The position numbers were made by a program, and so were the translations under genes. A stretch of DNA of 64,000 nucleotides from positions 1,045,501-1,109,500 of the forward strand of contig NZ_CANLNE010000002.1 of the NCBI RefSeq assembly GCF_947492555.1, written 5' to 3'. The DNA is from an uncultured Roseobacter sp. (GTDB lineage: Bacteria > Pseudomonadota > Alphaproteobacteria > Rhodobacterales > Rhodobacteraceae). Below the pieces are notes generated by a model that saw only the letters and a program-made list of their open reading frames with translations, searched no databases and was not told the origin of the DNA. Of the stretch, positions 38,052-46,625 are shown in pieces (the stretch's first letter is position 1; each line of letters opens with the position of its first letter).

Positions 38052-38545
38052 GCAAAGCTACGCTTCAAAAACCTTTAATAACCGCCTTGGGCTCGCAGCC
38101 CGGTTTCGCCGCCTGAAGCACGAACATCGACTCCTGATTTGTGAACGACCGCGCGTTGAGTGAAGCGGCAAAATTTCAAAGACTTGGCTCGATCTATCGA
38201 CAACCAGTTCCGTGACGACAGCGCCAAGGGCTTTGCTGCGTCAGTAGTCGGCGGCTGAGAGCCCAGCTTACCCATTCGACAGCGTGCAGCGAAGAGGACG
38301 GCCCATACCAGACCTTGAGCACGGTCTCCGAATGCAGCGGACGCAGCTCGCTTACCGGCCATTCGCTGCGAACGCAAAACCAATGAAGTGTCGAACTCAC
38401 AGATCGCGGACAAAGTGAACTTTGATCGCAAGCGCACTAATGGCGGCACGCGACAGATTTTCTACCCACAAGTGGCGCTTGCCAAAATTTCGCTTTTGGC
38501 GACGGAAGCAGGCTGTGGAGGTGTGGGCTCCGCAAATCTCAAAAT
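38052..38545. other. Gene-free stretch with diverged repeat copy
   Basis: About 490 bases with no gene I can support. Positions 38297-38369 align without gaps to 43089-43161 (about 56 of 73 identical by eye). The remainder shows nothing recognisable; the MarR gene ends at 38546. Confidence 0.4.
38297..38369 (+). repeat. Diverged 73-bp intergenic repeat, copy A
   Basis: Shares GACCTTGAGC, GCGG-CGCAG and CATTCGCTGC-type blocks with copy B at 43089-43161 in the same orientation and without gaps. It lies in non-coding DNA and has no obvious ends or target duplications. Confidence 0.55.
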
Positions 38546-39007
38546 TCAATCGGGCGAAAATTCTGCCAGCAGCGCGGATTGAATTTTGTGGAATGCGCTG
38601 ATTTCAGCCTTTGAGAAGCGTTCCGCAAAGGCTCCTATCTGAGTGACCTCCCGCGCACGGATACTCTCGATGATGGGGCGGCTTTTTGCGGTCAGTGTGT
38701 AGATCTTTGAGCTTTTGTGGTTTGGATTGGGCTCGCTATCGACAAGGCCAAGGTTCTCCATTTCCTTGACTTCCCGACCAACGAATTGTCGTTTCACATC
38801 CAGATACCGTGTGATTTCCGGGGCCGTGGCTTTGCCAACGGCGAACAACACCTCCAGAATTGCACGCTGCCCCACGCTGATGCCCGTGCCTTTCAAATCC
38901 GTTTCTACGCGTGACGTGATGTATCTCAGCAAGGGGCGGGTCATCTGAATGCCCGCATAGAGCTTCTCTTGTGATGTCAGATTGGTCACTTTGGACGTCC
39001 TTACCAA
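38546..39007 (-). CDS. MarR-family transcriptional regulator
   Basis: A 153-residue winged-helix dimeric regulator. The DNA-binding part reads VGQRAILEVLFAVGKATAPE, ITRYLDVKRQFVGREVKEME and the wing VDSEPNPNHKSSKIYTLTAK. Flanking helices form the dimer interface; no cysteine redox pair is seen. Two identical-arm palindromes at 39055 and 39093 lie 48-100 bases upstream of its start and probably serve as autoregulatory operators. The divergent VPLPA-CTERM gene at 39436 may also be a target. Confidence 0.88.
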   Translation of the reverse strand: MVRTSKVTNLTSQEKLYAGIQMTRPLLRYITSRVETDLKGTGISVGQRAILEVLFAVGKATAPEITRYLDVKRQFVGREVKEMENLGLVDSEPNPNHKSSKIYTLTAKSRPIIESIRAREVTQIGAFAERFSKAEISAFHKIQSALLAEFSPD

Positions 39008-39054
39008 TTTTCCAACAGGGTGCAGGTACTTGAGGGGTAAGGCAAGTCGTTATC

Positions 39055-39069
39055 GTCAACTCAGTTGAC
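39055..39069. promoter_or_regulatory. MarR operator 1
   Basis: GTCAACTCAGTTGAC is a perfect 15-bp palindrome with a single central base. It shares both arms with the site at 39093, 38 bp away centre to centre (between three and four helical turns), so both dimers could bind. Confidence 0.75.
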
Positions 39070-39092
39070 ATAATGTTTAGAATCACCTAAAC

Positions 39093-39107
39093 GTCAACTT
39101 AGTTGAC
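39093..39107. promoter_or_regulatory. MarR operator 2
   Basis: GTCAACTTAGTTGAC has the same arms as operator 1. A TTTAG/CTAAA dyad (39076-39080, 39087-39091) lies between the two sites and may cover a promoter. A 15-bp dyad is a typical MarR-family site. Confidence 0.75.
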
Positions 39108-39435
39108 AAATTGATCAGCTATCCAAGAACCAAAATTGAACTCGAAATCCACGATTTGATGAATTCGTTAGAGGATCAGAAGGAACACAAAATGTACCGC
39201 TGTGTCTTGGCCTTCAAAAGCAGCTGGCGCCCGCTCTCAATACCTCCGCGCCTCGGGCACCGCATCCATATGCGATCGCACAGGGGTGCTCGGCCTGGCT
39301 GCGGCTCGGGCATCAGCGCACGTGGTCAGACGCAACCCTAAACCATCACCCAATCCAGAGACCTCTCCCGCACACATCGAAAGCTAAGACCGCAGGCGGC
39401 GGGTTTCTGACACCAGAAACGAAAGAGTTAAGATT

Positions 39436-40170
39436 ATGAACTTTTGCACCATCGCAGCAGCAACGCTGATTGCTGCGTCCACGAGTGTCGCTTCGGCGAG
39501 CACTATTACTGAACTAACCGATGCCGGGCGGTCCATGGCGACCGCCTATGATGTCCAGGATGGCACGACCGCGATCAACGGCCGTATCGAAAACACCGCC
39601 ATCTCGGACGTAGACCTCTATAGTTTCCGGCTGGTCAAACAAACCCGCCTTACGATGCGAGCCTTGTCTGTGGATTTCAATTCCAATTTGTTGCTGTTTA
39701 ATATTTTAGGCCAAGGGCTTGCGGGTAACGACAACCGAGATTCTTCTTGCGAAACTGTTTACCCAATTGGCCGGGTCGACGCATGTCTGACGTTGGACCT
39801 CGTAGCCGGCACATATTTTATAGGTGTGGGAGATAACAATATCGCAGCATTCGAAACTGCTGCTGACGCGGCCACAGGATCGAACGGGATATTCAACAAC
39901 GACGATGGAATTCTCTCGACGCCAACGTCACGGATTCTGGGTCTAATCGGGGACGAGGCTGGCGATGCCACTCAGAACTTTGAAGGAGAATACGTCCTCG
40001 ATTTCAGCACCGAGGTCTTTTCCGCATCGGCACCATCGGTTGTTCCGCTCCCCGCAGGTTTGCCCTTGTTGCTGGCCGGTCTGGGCGGGCTGGCCGTCGT
40101 TCGGCGGCTCAAGGCGTGCGCATCAAATCATCTAAATTCCCCCAGCTCACAAGACCGGAAAGCAGCATGA
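39436..40170 (+). CDS. Exported protein with VPLPA-CTERM sorting tail
   Basis: A 244-residue surface-destined protein. It has a signal peptide (MNFCTIAAATLIAASTSVASA), a beta-rich domain with DVDLYSFRLVKQTRLTMRAL and DLVAGTYFIGVGDNNIA, as in DVUA0089-type proteins, and a C-terminal signal VVPLPAGLPLLLAGLGG followed by VVRRLK. This VPLPA variant of PEP-CTERM is known mainly from Rhodobacterales and directs processing by an exosortase. A further 20 residues after the basic cluster are unusual. Its stop overlaps the next small gene. No exosortase is in the window. Confidence 0.85.
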   Translation: MNFCTIAAATLIAASTSVASASTITELTDAGRSMATAYDVQDGTTAINGRIENTAISDVDLYSFRLVKQTRLTMRALSVDFNSNLLLFNILGQGLAGNDNRDSSCETVYPIGRVDACLTLDLVAGTYFIGVGDNNIAAFETAADAATGSNGIFNNDDGILSTPTSRILGLIGDEAGDATQNFEGEYVLDFSTEVFSASAPSVVPLPAGLPLLLAGLGGLAVVRRLKACASNHLNSPSSQDRKAA

Positions 40171-40460
40171 AACTCCTTGTGATCAATTCCGCCCTGTTCC
40201 TCTGCATCTGCGGTGCAGTCTTGTCGGAGGCGCAAAACGCCAAAGTGGATCCGGACGACGTGAATCTGATTGTAGACAGAGTCAAACACGCAGGGTTTGA
40301 GACGCGGCCGCTGTCACCAAAGGCAGATCGGCAAATGCCGGGAAGCGATTACAACGCGCTGGTCGACGACAGTTTTCGGCGTGCAGGCATGTTTGGGGAT
40401 GCACAACGGACATCCTGCCCCCGAGATCAAGATACCGCGGTTTCAAATCGTCCCTGCTAA
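40167..40460 (+). CDS. Small exported protein of unknown function
   Basis: A 97-residue protein whose ATG overlaps the upstream stop (ATGA). The signal peptide is MKLLVINSALFLCICGAVLS with a likely cut near SEAQ. The mature ~75 residues (DPDDVNLIVDRVKHAGFETR) are not recognised. Co-translation with the VPLPA-CTERM gene suggests a shared role at the cell surface. A GGAAAGC ribosome-binding site supports it. Confidence 0.6.
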   Translation: MKLLVINSALFLCICGAVLSEAQNAKVDPDDVNLIVDRVKHAGFETRPLSPKADRQMPGSDYNALVDDSFRRAGMFGDAQRTSCPRDQDTAVSNRPC

Positions 40461-40596
40461 AAACGCAGCTTTGCATCCAGTGCTTTGACCCCGGCCAACC
40501 AAAGCCCGGTCACGGCTGAGGACCGCCTTGCTGCACCGCTCCCAACCTGACGCCTGCCTCAGAGCAGACCTCCTTTAACACGTGAAAGATTTAGAC

Positions 40597-42399
40597 ATGA
40601 CAGACTACACACTCAGAGGAACATCCGGGCACGATTTTCTGCGTGCCTGGCTCCCGGGAAGTCACTACATCCACGCCGGTTCCGGCAATGACGAGGTTGT
40701 CGGTAGCAACTATGGCGATCTGATCTACGGCTATTACGGAAATGATGTCATCTACACCGGCAGAGGTGATGACACTGTCTACGGTGGTGGCGGCGACGAT
40801 AACCTTGTGCTGTCTGCGGGCGACGACTATTTGCATGGTGGCACAGGGTCAGATTACGTCTCCCTCGCCTATGCAGAAGACAGCGTGACGGTAGACCTGA
40901 ATGCTGGATTTGTCCGTTCAACCACAGATAATCGCGCCAATATCGGCAACAACACGATCAACTACATCGAAAATGTGATCGGCTCGAACCACCGGGATGT
41001 CGTGTATGGCAATTCGTCGTCCAACACGGCCTATGGCGGGGGTGGTAATGACTATTTCCGACTGCGTGGCGGACATGACAAAGCCTATGGTGGCGAAGGC
41101 TATGACACTTTCATCGAAGGTGCTGGAAATGATTTCTACAGCGGCGGCGCCGGGTTCGATAAGCTAATGCTCGATTACTATGATCCTGCCGATGGCAAGG
41201 GTGCATGGCTTGATGTGACAAAGGGCACTTTGCAATCACGCGGCGGGGAGTTGGATATCGGGTTCAACCGGTTTCAGGGCATCGAGCGGTTTGACCTGAC
41301 GCATGGTGACGACATTGTGGACAGCTCGGACCATGTACGCCAGCAAATCAATCTAGAGCGTGGTGACGATATGATCGTGGCTGGGTTCAACGATGTGATC
41401 AATGGCGGGCGCGGCAAAGATACGCTCGATCTTTCAAAAAACGGGGTCAAAATCGATAGATATGAGTTGAAGGAAGGTAAAGGGTATATCGGTGATGATG
41501 CTCTCCTGAAGTTTAAGAATATCGAGGTTTTCCTGGGCTCGGAATCCGCTGAAACTTTCAGAATTCCCTACATGAATGATCTGACGGTTTATGCCAAAGG
41601 TGGGCATGATATGCTCATAGCATCGGGCCAAAACCTGTTGCTAAGCGGAGACGATGGCAACGACACCTTCAGCCTGCACAATGCCAGCGGCAAGTTCTAT
41701 GGCGGGAATGGAAAGGATGTGTTCCATGTCTCCAACACGTCCGGAGAGATTTACGGCGGCAAGGGGAGCGATAACGTCCACATCTCCAAGTCAGGAGTAA
41801 TGGACGAATTGCTTTATGTCGAAAACGCGAATGTGTTTTTGGATAGCGACAGCCATGGATACGTGGTCTGGTATGCCGACGATGCCGATGGTCTTTATCA
41901 CGGTGCCGATACTGTCTATGTCAATACAGGGTCGTTGGTGCAAGGCTCGGATCACGACGATATTTTTATCGGCAATGCGCAATCAGAAAGCCGAATGGTG
42001 ATCAGAGCGGGCGATGGTGAAGACTCGATATACGGAAGTGAGCACGTCGACAATATCGCAGGTGAAGGCGGCAATGATCTTCTCGAAGGTGGACAGGGCG
42101 CTGATTACTTCGTTTTCAACGCCAAGAATGGGGATTTCGACCATGACACCATCACCGACTTTATGGTGAGCAACAATAAATCAGCCGCGGATAACCTTTG
42201 GTTTATTGGCGTACATCGGGTTGGCTCGGGTGGTCTCTACGACTCATTTGACGATTTTGACTCAAATGGAGATGGCTTCGTAAGCGCTGCAGATGACGAA
42301 ATAGAGCGGGTTGGCGAAGACTTGGTGATGAATTTTGCCGAGGGCGCGGTCACGATCCAAGATACCTATCTTTTGGTAGAAGAAAACTTCCATTTCTAG
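40597..42399 (+). CDS. RTX-type calcium-binding protein (type I secretion substrate)
   Basis: A 600-residue protein without signal peptide. RTX nonapeptide repeats GGxGxDxxx appear early (GRGDDTVYGGGGDD, residues 55-68; HGGTGSDYV near 80-88), again around 160-190 and 275-285, and near the C-terminus (GEGGNDLLEGGQGADYFVF, about 488-506). The last ~80 residues (DHDTITDFMVSNNKSADN) resemble the serralysin C-terminal-like region, which holds the type I secretion signal. No enzymatic domain is seen, so it may be a surface or matrix protein. ATG 40597 is taken; a GTG at 40582 is possible. No ABC/HlyD secretion genes are nearby. Confidence 0.85.
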   Translation: MTDYTLRGTSGHDFLRAWLPGSHYIHAGSGNDEVVGSNYGDLIYGYYGNDVIYTGRGDDTVYGGGGDDNLVLSAGDDYLHGGTGSDYVSLAYAEDSVTVDLNAGFVRSTTDNRANIGNNTINYIENVIGSNHRDVVYGNSSSNTAYGGGGNDYFRLRGGHDKAYGGEGYDTFIEGAGNDFYSGGAGFDKLMLDYYDPADGKGAWLDVTKGTLQSRGGELDIGFNRFQGIERFDLTHGDDIVDSSDHVRQQINLERGDDMIVAGFNDVINGGRGKDTLDLSKNGVKIDRYELKEGKGYIGDDALLKFKNIEVFLGSESAETFRIPYMNDLTVYAKGGHDMLIASGQNLLLSGDDGNDTFSLHNASGKFYGGNGKDVFHVSNTSGEIYGGKGSDNVHISKSGVMDELLYVENANVFLDSDSHGYVVWYADDADGLYHGADTVYVNTGSLVQGSDHDDIFIGNAQSESRMVIRAGDGEDSIYGSEHVDNIAGEGGNDLLEGGQGADYFVFNAKNGDFDHDTITDFMVSNNKSAADNLWFIGVHRVGSGGLYDSFDDFDSNGDGFVSAADDEIERVGEDLVMNFAEGAVTIQDTYLLVEENFHF

Positions 42400-42455
42400 G
42401 AGTCTATGAGAACACGCGCAAACGCTTACCTCGACCCAACAATCAACAACTAAAT

Positions 42456-42486
42456 CTTGAGATGGCAGACAATCCGCCATCTCAAG
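42456..42486 (+). terminator. Hairpin after the RTX gene
   Basis: CTTGAGATGGC (42456-42466) and GCCATCTCAAG (42476-42486) form a perfect eleven-pair stem with a nine-base loop, 57 bases after the stop. There is no T-run, so termination may be rho-assisted or the hairpin may protect the 3' end. Confidence 0.55.
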
Positions 42487-42633
42487 CAGCCAGTTCAAAT
42501 AGTTCCAGTGCGTAAAGAGTGCATTTTATTTTATCCCGGAATGCCATAATCCCAAAGACAGGCATCCCGGGACGATTTCAACCTGGTCGAGTTAAGTCCA
42601 GCCACCACTCACACCCGATGAAAGGTCTGACAC

Positions 42634-42969
42634 ATGACCCGAAGTTTTCGAAGCCTGATCGAGCGTCAAATCCAGAAAGCGAAGTTGCAGGGCCAGTTGG
42701 ACAACCTTGAAGGCGAAGGAAAACCGTTACCTGACAGAACCGCGGAAACGCAAACAGACGCCGCAGAAGCCGCGGGTTTCCGCATTATGGCTCAGGCAGG
42801 CGTCCTGCCCCAGGAGTTCGAGATCAAGAAGAAGATAGACGCGCTTTTTACCCGCCTGCGGACGATCGTAGATGAAGACGAAAGGCAGGAGGTCATGAAA
42901 GAAATCTCGCGGTTGGATCTTCGCTACAACATCGCCCGAGAAGCGCGGCAGAGGTTTATGAGGCACTAG
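42634..42969 (+). CDS. DUF1992 (DnaJ homologue subfamily C member 28-like) protein
   Basis: A 111-residue soluble protein. The pattern LIERQIQKAKLQGQLDNLEG followed by EGKPLPD is the DUF1992 core, found alone in bacteria (YhdN-like) and fused to J domains in eukaryotes. The rest is helical (EFEIKKKIDALFTRLRTIVD). Function is unknown; no neighbours in a common operon. Confidence 0.85.
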   Translation: MTRSFRSLIERQIQKAKLQGQLDNLEGEGKPLPDRTAETQTDAAEAAGFRIMAQAGVLPQEFEIKKKIDALFTRLRTIVDEDERQEVMKEISRLDLRYNIAREARQRFMRH

Positions 42970-43454
42970 CAAACGGTCTTGTCCTGTTTAGCCCCCCACG
43001 TCCTGTTCAAGGGTAAGCAGAGAACAGCCAATGGTGTTTTTCAAGGTGAATTTTCTAACCAAACTCAAACCGAGCAATACCTATTGAAAACGGCCCAAAG
43101 CCGACCTTGAGCGGGGCCTTCAGATGCTGCGGTCGCAGCCCGCATAGCCGCCGTTCGCTGCTCTCGCTCGATTTCGGGTTTATTGGAGGTCTGACCTGTG
43201 GGACGAAGTTGCCGTTGCGCTGCTGGCTCACTTGGCTCACTTGGCCCGCTTTGCAACCTCCGCGAAAAGCACAGCGCGTGGAAGCGAACTTCCGCTGCTG
43301 ATTCGTTGCAGTCTTCTGTAAATTTTGAATGCCGGCGCTTTCGTTACTGGTCCAAGGGCTCAATCTTGGCTAACGCATATGAGCAACTCATTCTGCACCC
43401 TTCGGCGAAGAGGCTAATTTGCGTGCTGTAGAGACGATCAAGAACCGAAAATCC
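42970..43454. other. Gene-free stretch with repeat copy B
   Basis: About 485 bases between DUF1992 and the M81 gene. The only notable feature is the 73-bp repeat at 43089-43161. Short open frames on both strands show no supporting signals. Confidence 0.4.
43089..43161 (+). repeat. Diverged 73-bp intergenic repeat, copy B
   Basis: Aligns gap-free with 38297-38369. Key shared words are ACGGCCCA, GACCTTGAGC and TTCGCTGC. Both copies lie in gene-free DNA of the accessory part. Confidence 0.55.
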
Positions 43455-44981
43455 CTAGCTTGAGCCACCTCCGGTTTTCCGAATTACTAGGTATTTGTCA
43501 TACGCTTCAACTCTCTTTCCGGAGGGCAAGTTATGATAGTCTGCGTTTTTGAGGTCACATGCAAATACGCCGGGTGATGCGACAGACCGCACTTCGCTGG
43601 CGATCGGATCAAAAGCGGCCCGGTAATGCACAGTGCTTTTGACGCAGAGGGTTTTGTAATTGGCAGGATCCAGTCCAAAATGCGTGAAATGCGCCAGATC
43701 AAGGCATTGGTTCCTGATGCTTGTGACGACCACATCGATCTGCGCATCGGCGTCAACGATCCTGAGGGCGGCACTTTTCCCAAGGGTCGCAATACCGCCG
43801 CCGTACATTTCTCCGGTGTAGGGGCAGTCGCCGTCGCTGAGGGACAGAACCTCGAACGATCCGGTCACCGGGGCCTGCCCCGGGACGCCGGATTTGCCCC
43901 CAAGTGCACCCTGAAACCGGGCGGAAGGTCCGGCGGCATGCGCTTTTTGTGCAAGTTCAGGATCGTGGAACATGCCGCTTAGAACTTCGCGGCCTTTGCC
44001 ATCAATCAAAGCCCTTAGCAGCCCCGTGGTATCCGACGTGCCGCCCGCGCCGGGATTGTCCTGAACGTCAGCGAGGATCAAAGGTTTGTCTCTGCGCTCA
44101 TGGGATAGTTGGACCGCCGCGTCCAGTGACAGCAGCGTGCGATCTATGCGGTCCTCTATGGTCAGAAAGTGCGACAGGATTGTATCTGCCGCAGCCTCGG
44201 CCTGTGCTGTGGTTTTCGCGTAGGCAACGCAGGACGGCCCGGTGTCTGGGAAATCTGCCGCCGTGAAGCCAAGGGCGATATCTGCCTCAACACCCTGCTG
44301 TTGCAAGTCTGGCAGGTAGCCGTACAGCGTGCTGAAAGGCGGCGTGCCGGTATATTGCGCGTGCAGAGGGATCAGATAGGGCACAGTGCGAAAGGCCTTG
44401 TGCAGATCCTTGCCGCGCAGCAGCCGGACCAGCACAGGCAGACAGCGCGCGCCAGTCTCGGCCATATCAAGATGCGGGTAGGTTCGGAAAATCGCCAGAT
44501 AGTCGGCGTGCGCGCACATCTCGGCGGAGACATTGGCATGGAGATCAAGGCTGACCACGAGCGGGGTGTCTTCCCCAATCTGGGCGCGCACCCGGCGCAA
44601 CAGTTCCCCTTCGCCATCCGCGAGGCTTTCGGTGACCATCGCGCCGTGCAGGTCAAGATAGACGCCATCCAGCGGGCCGGCAGCGTGCAGGCCATCCAGG
44701 ATCATGCCCGCGATTGTCTCGAATGCATGATCGGTCACATGGGCCGAAGGTTCGGCGGCGCACCACAGAACGGGGATGACCTCATAACCCGCAGCGTCCG
44801 CCGCGGATGCAAATCCCGCGATGGGCAAATTCATGCCCCGCGTCTGGGCAAGGACCTGTTGGCCTTGCAGCATTCCTGGCCAGGAATCTGCCATTTCGAA
44901 TTCGGCCAATCCTGCCTGTGTCAGACCATGGCAATTGGTTTCATGCTGAAACCCTGCAATTGCTATTCTTGGTCGTTTCAT
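43455..44981 (-). CDS. M81 family metallopeptidase (MlrC-like)
   Basis: A 508-residue cytoplasmic zinc peptidase of the M81 family, whose founding member MlrC cleaves the linear tetrapeptide of microcystin breakdown. Motifs include AIAGFQHETNCHG, YLDLHGAMVTE, SLDLHANVS and RTYPHLDMAETG in the N-terminal domain, plus DNPGAGGTSDTTGLLRAL later. It is the last gene of the peptide/amide operon, five bases after the amidohydrolase. The natural substrate here is unknown; members also act on small cyclic or N-acyl amides. Confidence 0.87.
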   Translation of the reverse strand: MKRPRIAIAGFQHETNCHGLTQAGLAEFEMADSWPGMLQGQQVLAQTRGMNLPIAGFASAADAAGYEVIPVLWCAAEPSAHVTDHAFETIAGMILDGLHAAGPLDGVYLDLHGAMVTESLADGEGELLRRVRAQIGEDTPLVVSLDLHANVSAEMCAHADYLAIFRTYPHLDMAETGARCLPVLVRLLRGKDLHKAFRTVPYLIPLHAQYTGTPPFSTLYGYLPDLQQQGVEADIALGFTAADFPDTGPSCVAYAKTTAQAEAAADTILSHFLTIEDRIDRTLLSLDAAVQLSHERRDKPLILADVQDNPGAGGTSDTTGLLRALIDGKGREVLSGMFHDPELAQKAHAAGPSARFQGALGGKSGVPGQAPVTGSFEVLSLSDGDCPYTGEMYGGGIATLGKSAALRIVDADAQIDVVVTSIRNQCLDLAHFTHFGLDPANYKTLCVKSTVHYRAAFDPIASEVRSVASPGVFACDLKNADYHNLPSGKRVEAYDKYLVIRKTGGGSS

Positions 44982-44986
44982 CTCAG

Positions 44987-46615
44987 TTACTCATCGGAGG
45001 ATTGAAATACGCGCTTGCCACGGCGGATCGTCTTCGTGACTTTCGTATCCAGCAGGCGGGCCGGGTCTTTGAGCGGGCTGCGCGACAGGATCGTCATATC
45101 CGCAAGCTTTCCGGCCTCAATGGACCCGCGCCGCCCTTCCTGAAAGACCTGCCAGGCGGCGTCGATGGTCTGCGCGCGCAGGGCTGAGAGAACGGATATC
45201 TTCTGATCTTCTCCCAGCATGTCCCCTGTTGCGGTCAGCCTATTGACGGCGCAATGGGCCAGATGAATGGGCCGCGTTGGCGTGACAGAGGCGTCATTGT
45301 GCAGGGTAAACCGGATACCGTGACGCAGGGCGGAGGCAGCAGCAGAAAGTCGTGCGGCGCGGTCCGGGCCGAGGAATGTGTCGCGATGGCGATCACCCCA
45401 GTAATAGATGTGGGCCGAAAAGAAACTGACCGTGACGCCCAGCCGCGCCATGCGTTCGAACTGATCCTCATGCAGCACTTGACCGTGGATGATCGTATGG
45501 CGGTGATCGGTGCGCGGGTTGGCACTCTGAGCGGCTTCCACCGCATCCAGAAACAGGTCGGACCCGGCATCGCCGTTGCAATGGCAATGGATTTGAAACC
45601 CCAAATCGTGCAGTTTGCGAACCTCGGCGGTCAGGTGTTCCGCAGCCGCATAAGGCACACCGCGCGGTGTATCCGGGGCAATCGGCCGGTGATACTCCTC
45701 ACGCAGAAAGGCGGTTTGAAGTTGAAACGCACCATCCGAGAACAGCTTGCGGGGGCCCAGTGTGAAATGGGGGTTTTCTAAATCCGCCATCGCGTCCGGG
45801 CCCTGACTGAGGTCGGGCTCCAGTTCCGCAATCGGAAGGATGGTCAAATCAAACCCGGGGTCCTTGTCAGCGGGAAATCCGTCAAAGCGGCACAGCAATT
45901 CTGCGTTCGCCCAGGCATTTTGACCATAGGTCACGCCGTGTGAAAGGTATTCGTCCCTCGATGCGGCGAACCCGTGCCAAAATTGTGATTCATCTATCAG
46001 AAACGTGGTGTCCCCCAAGGGACCCATGGCGGAAATGCCTTCGATCAACCCGGTAAGCGCGCCTGTCTCCGGATCACGGTCAAAACGACCGCCCAAAGGG
46101 TCGGGCGTTGCCGCGGTAATCCCTTGCCGCTCCAACGCCATGGAATTGGCCACCCCGTTGTGACCCGAAGCGTGGATCACCCAAATCGGATGATCGCACG
46201 ACGCGCTGTCCAACTCCATGCGCGTGGGCATGCGGGCCTCTGCGATAGCGGTGTTGTCAAAGGCGACGCCCATGATCCATTCGCCCTTTGGTGTGGTTTC
46301 CGCACGGTCGCGCAACCGTCGCAGGGCGGTTTCCATGTCCACGCATGTGCCAAGGGGGGGTGACGACAGGTTGACCCGAAACAGGTCGATAAACCCGGAA
46401 TCCGGGAAATGCCCATGCGGGTCAATGAACGCCGGGATCATCGTCTGACCCTGCAAATCGACCAGCTCCGTGCCCTCGGGCATCTGGGCGCGCAGATCAG
46501 CTTCGCGTCCAACGGCCACAATCGTCTCACCTTCGGTCAGCACGGCCTCTGGATTGGAATCTTGCGCATCCATGCTCAGGATCAGGCCGTTGAAGTACAG
46601 CGTTGAGGTGGTCAT
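44987..46615 (-). CDS. YtcJ-like metal-dependent amidohydrolase
   Basis: A 542-residue soluble amidohydrolase-superfamily enzyme. The N-terminal strand domain (LYFNGLILSMDAQ) precedes the metal motif FIDPHGHFPDSG, then HCHCNGDAGSDLFLDAVEAA, RHTIIHGQVLHEDQ and the catalytic aspartate region FTLHNDASVTP. This is the YtcJ/LAF3 class, which hydrolyses N-acyl or amide bonds. It sits ten bases after the second ATPase and directly before the M81 gene, in line with intracellular breakdown of an imported amide. Confidence 0.87.
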   Translation of the reverse strand: MTTSTLYFNGLILSMDAQDSNPEAVLTEGETIVAVGREADLRAQMPEGTELVDLQGQTMIPAFIDPHGHFPDSGFIDLFRVNLSSPPLGTCVDMETALRRLRDRAETTPKGEWIMGVAFDNTAIAEARMPTRMELDSASCDHPIWVIHASGHNGVANSMALERQGITAATPDPLGGRFDRDPETGALTGLIEGISAMGPLGDTTFLIDESQFWHGFAASRDEYLSHGVTYGQNAWANAELLCRFDGFPADKDPGFDLTILPIAELEPDLSQGPDAMADLENPHFTLGPRKLFSDGAFQLQTAFLREEYHRPIAPDTPRGVPYAAAEHLTAEVRKLHDLGFQIHCHCNGDAGSDLFLDAVEAAQSANPRTDHRHTIIHGQVLHEDQFERMARLGVTVSFFSAHIYYWGDRHRDTFLGPDRAARLSAAASALRHGIRFTLHNDASVTPTRPIHLAHCAVNRLTATGDMLGEDQKISVLSALRAQTIDAAWQVFQEGRRGSIEAGKLADMTILSRSPLKDPARLLDTKVTKTIRRGKRVFQSSDE

Positions 46616-46625
46616 GCAGGCAGCT

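Larger units (their letters stand above)
39008..39435. other. Intergenic region between marR and the VPLPA-CTERM gene
   Basis: About 430 bases holding the MarR operators at its left end. The open frames in 39111-39387 lack signal, motif or ribosome-binding support. GAAACGAAAGAG lies before the 39436 ATG. Confidence 0.35.

Noticed and set aside
40642-40905. GGTGAT-rich tandem-like DNA as a possible repeat array or CRISPR
   Set aside because: It codes for RTX glycine-aspartate nonapeptides; the DNA repeats are degenerate and in frame, with no spacers.
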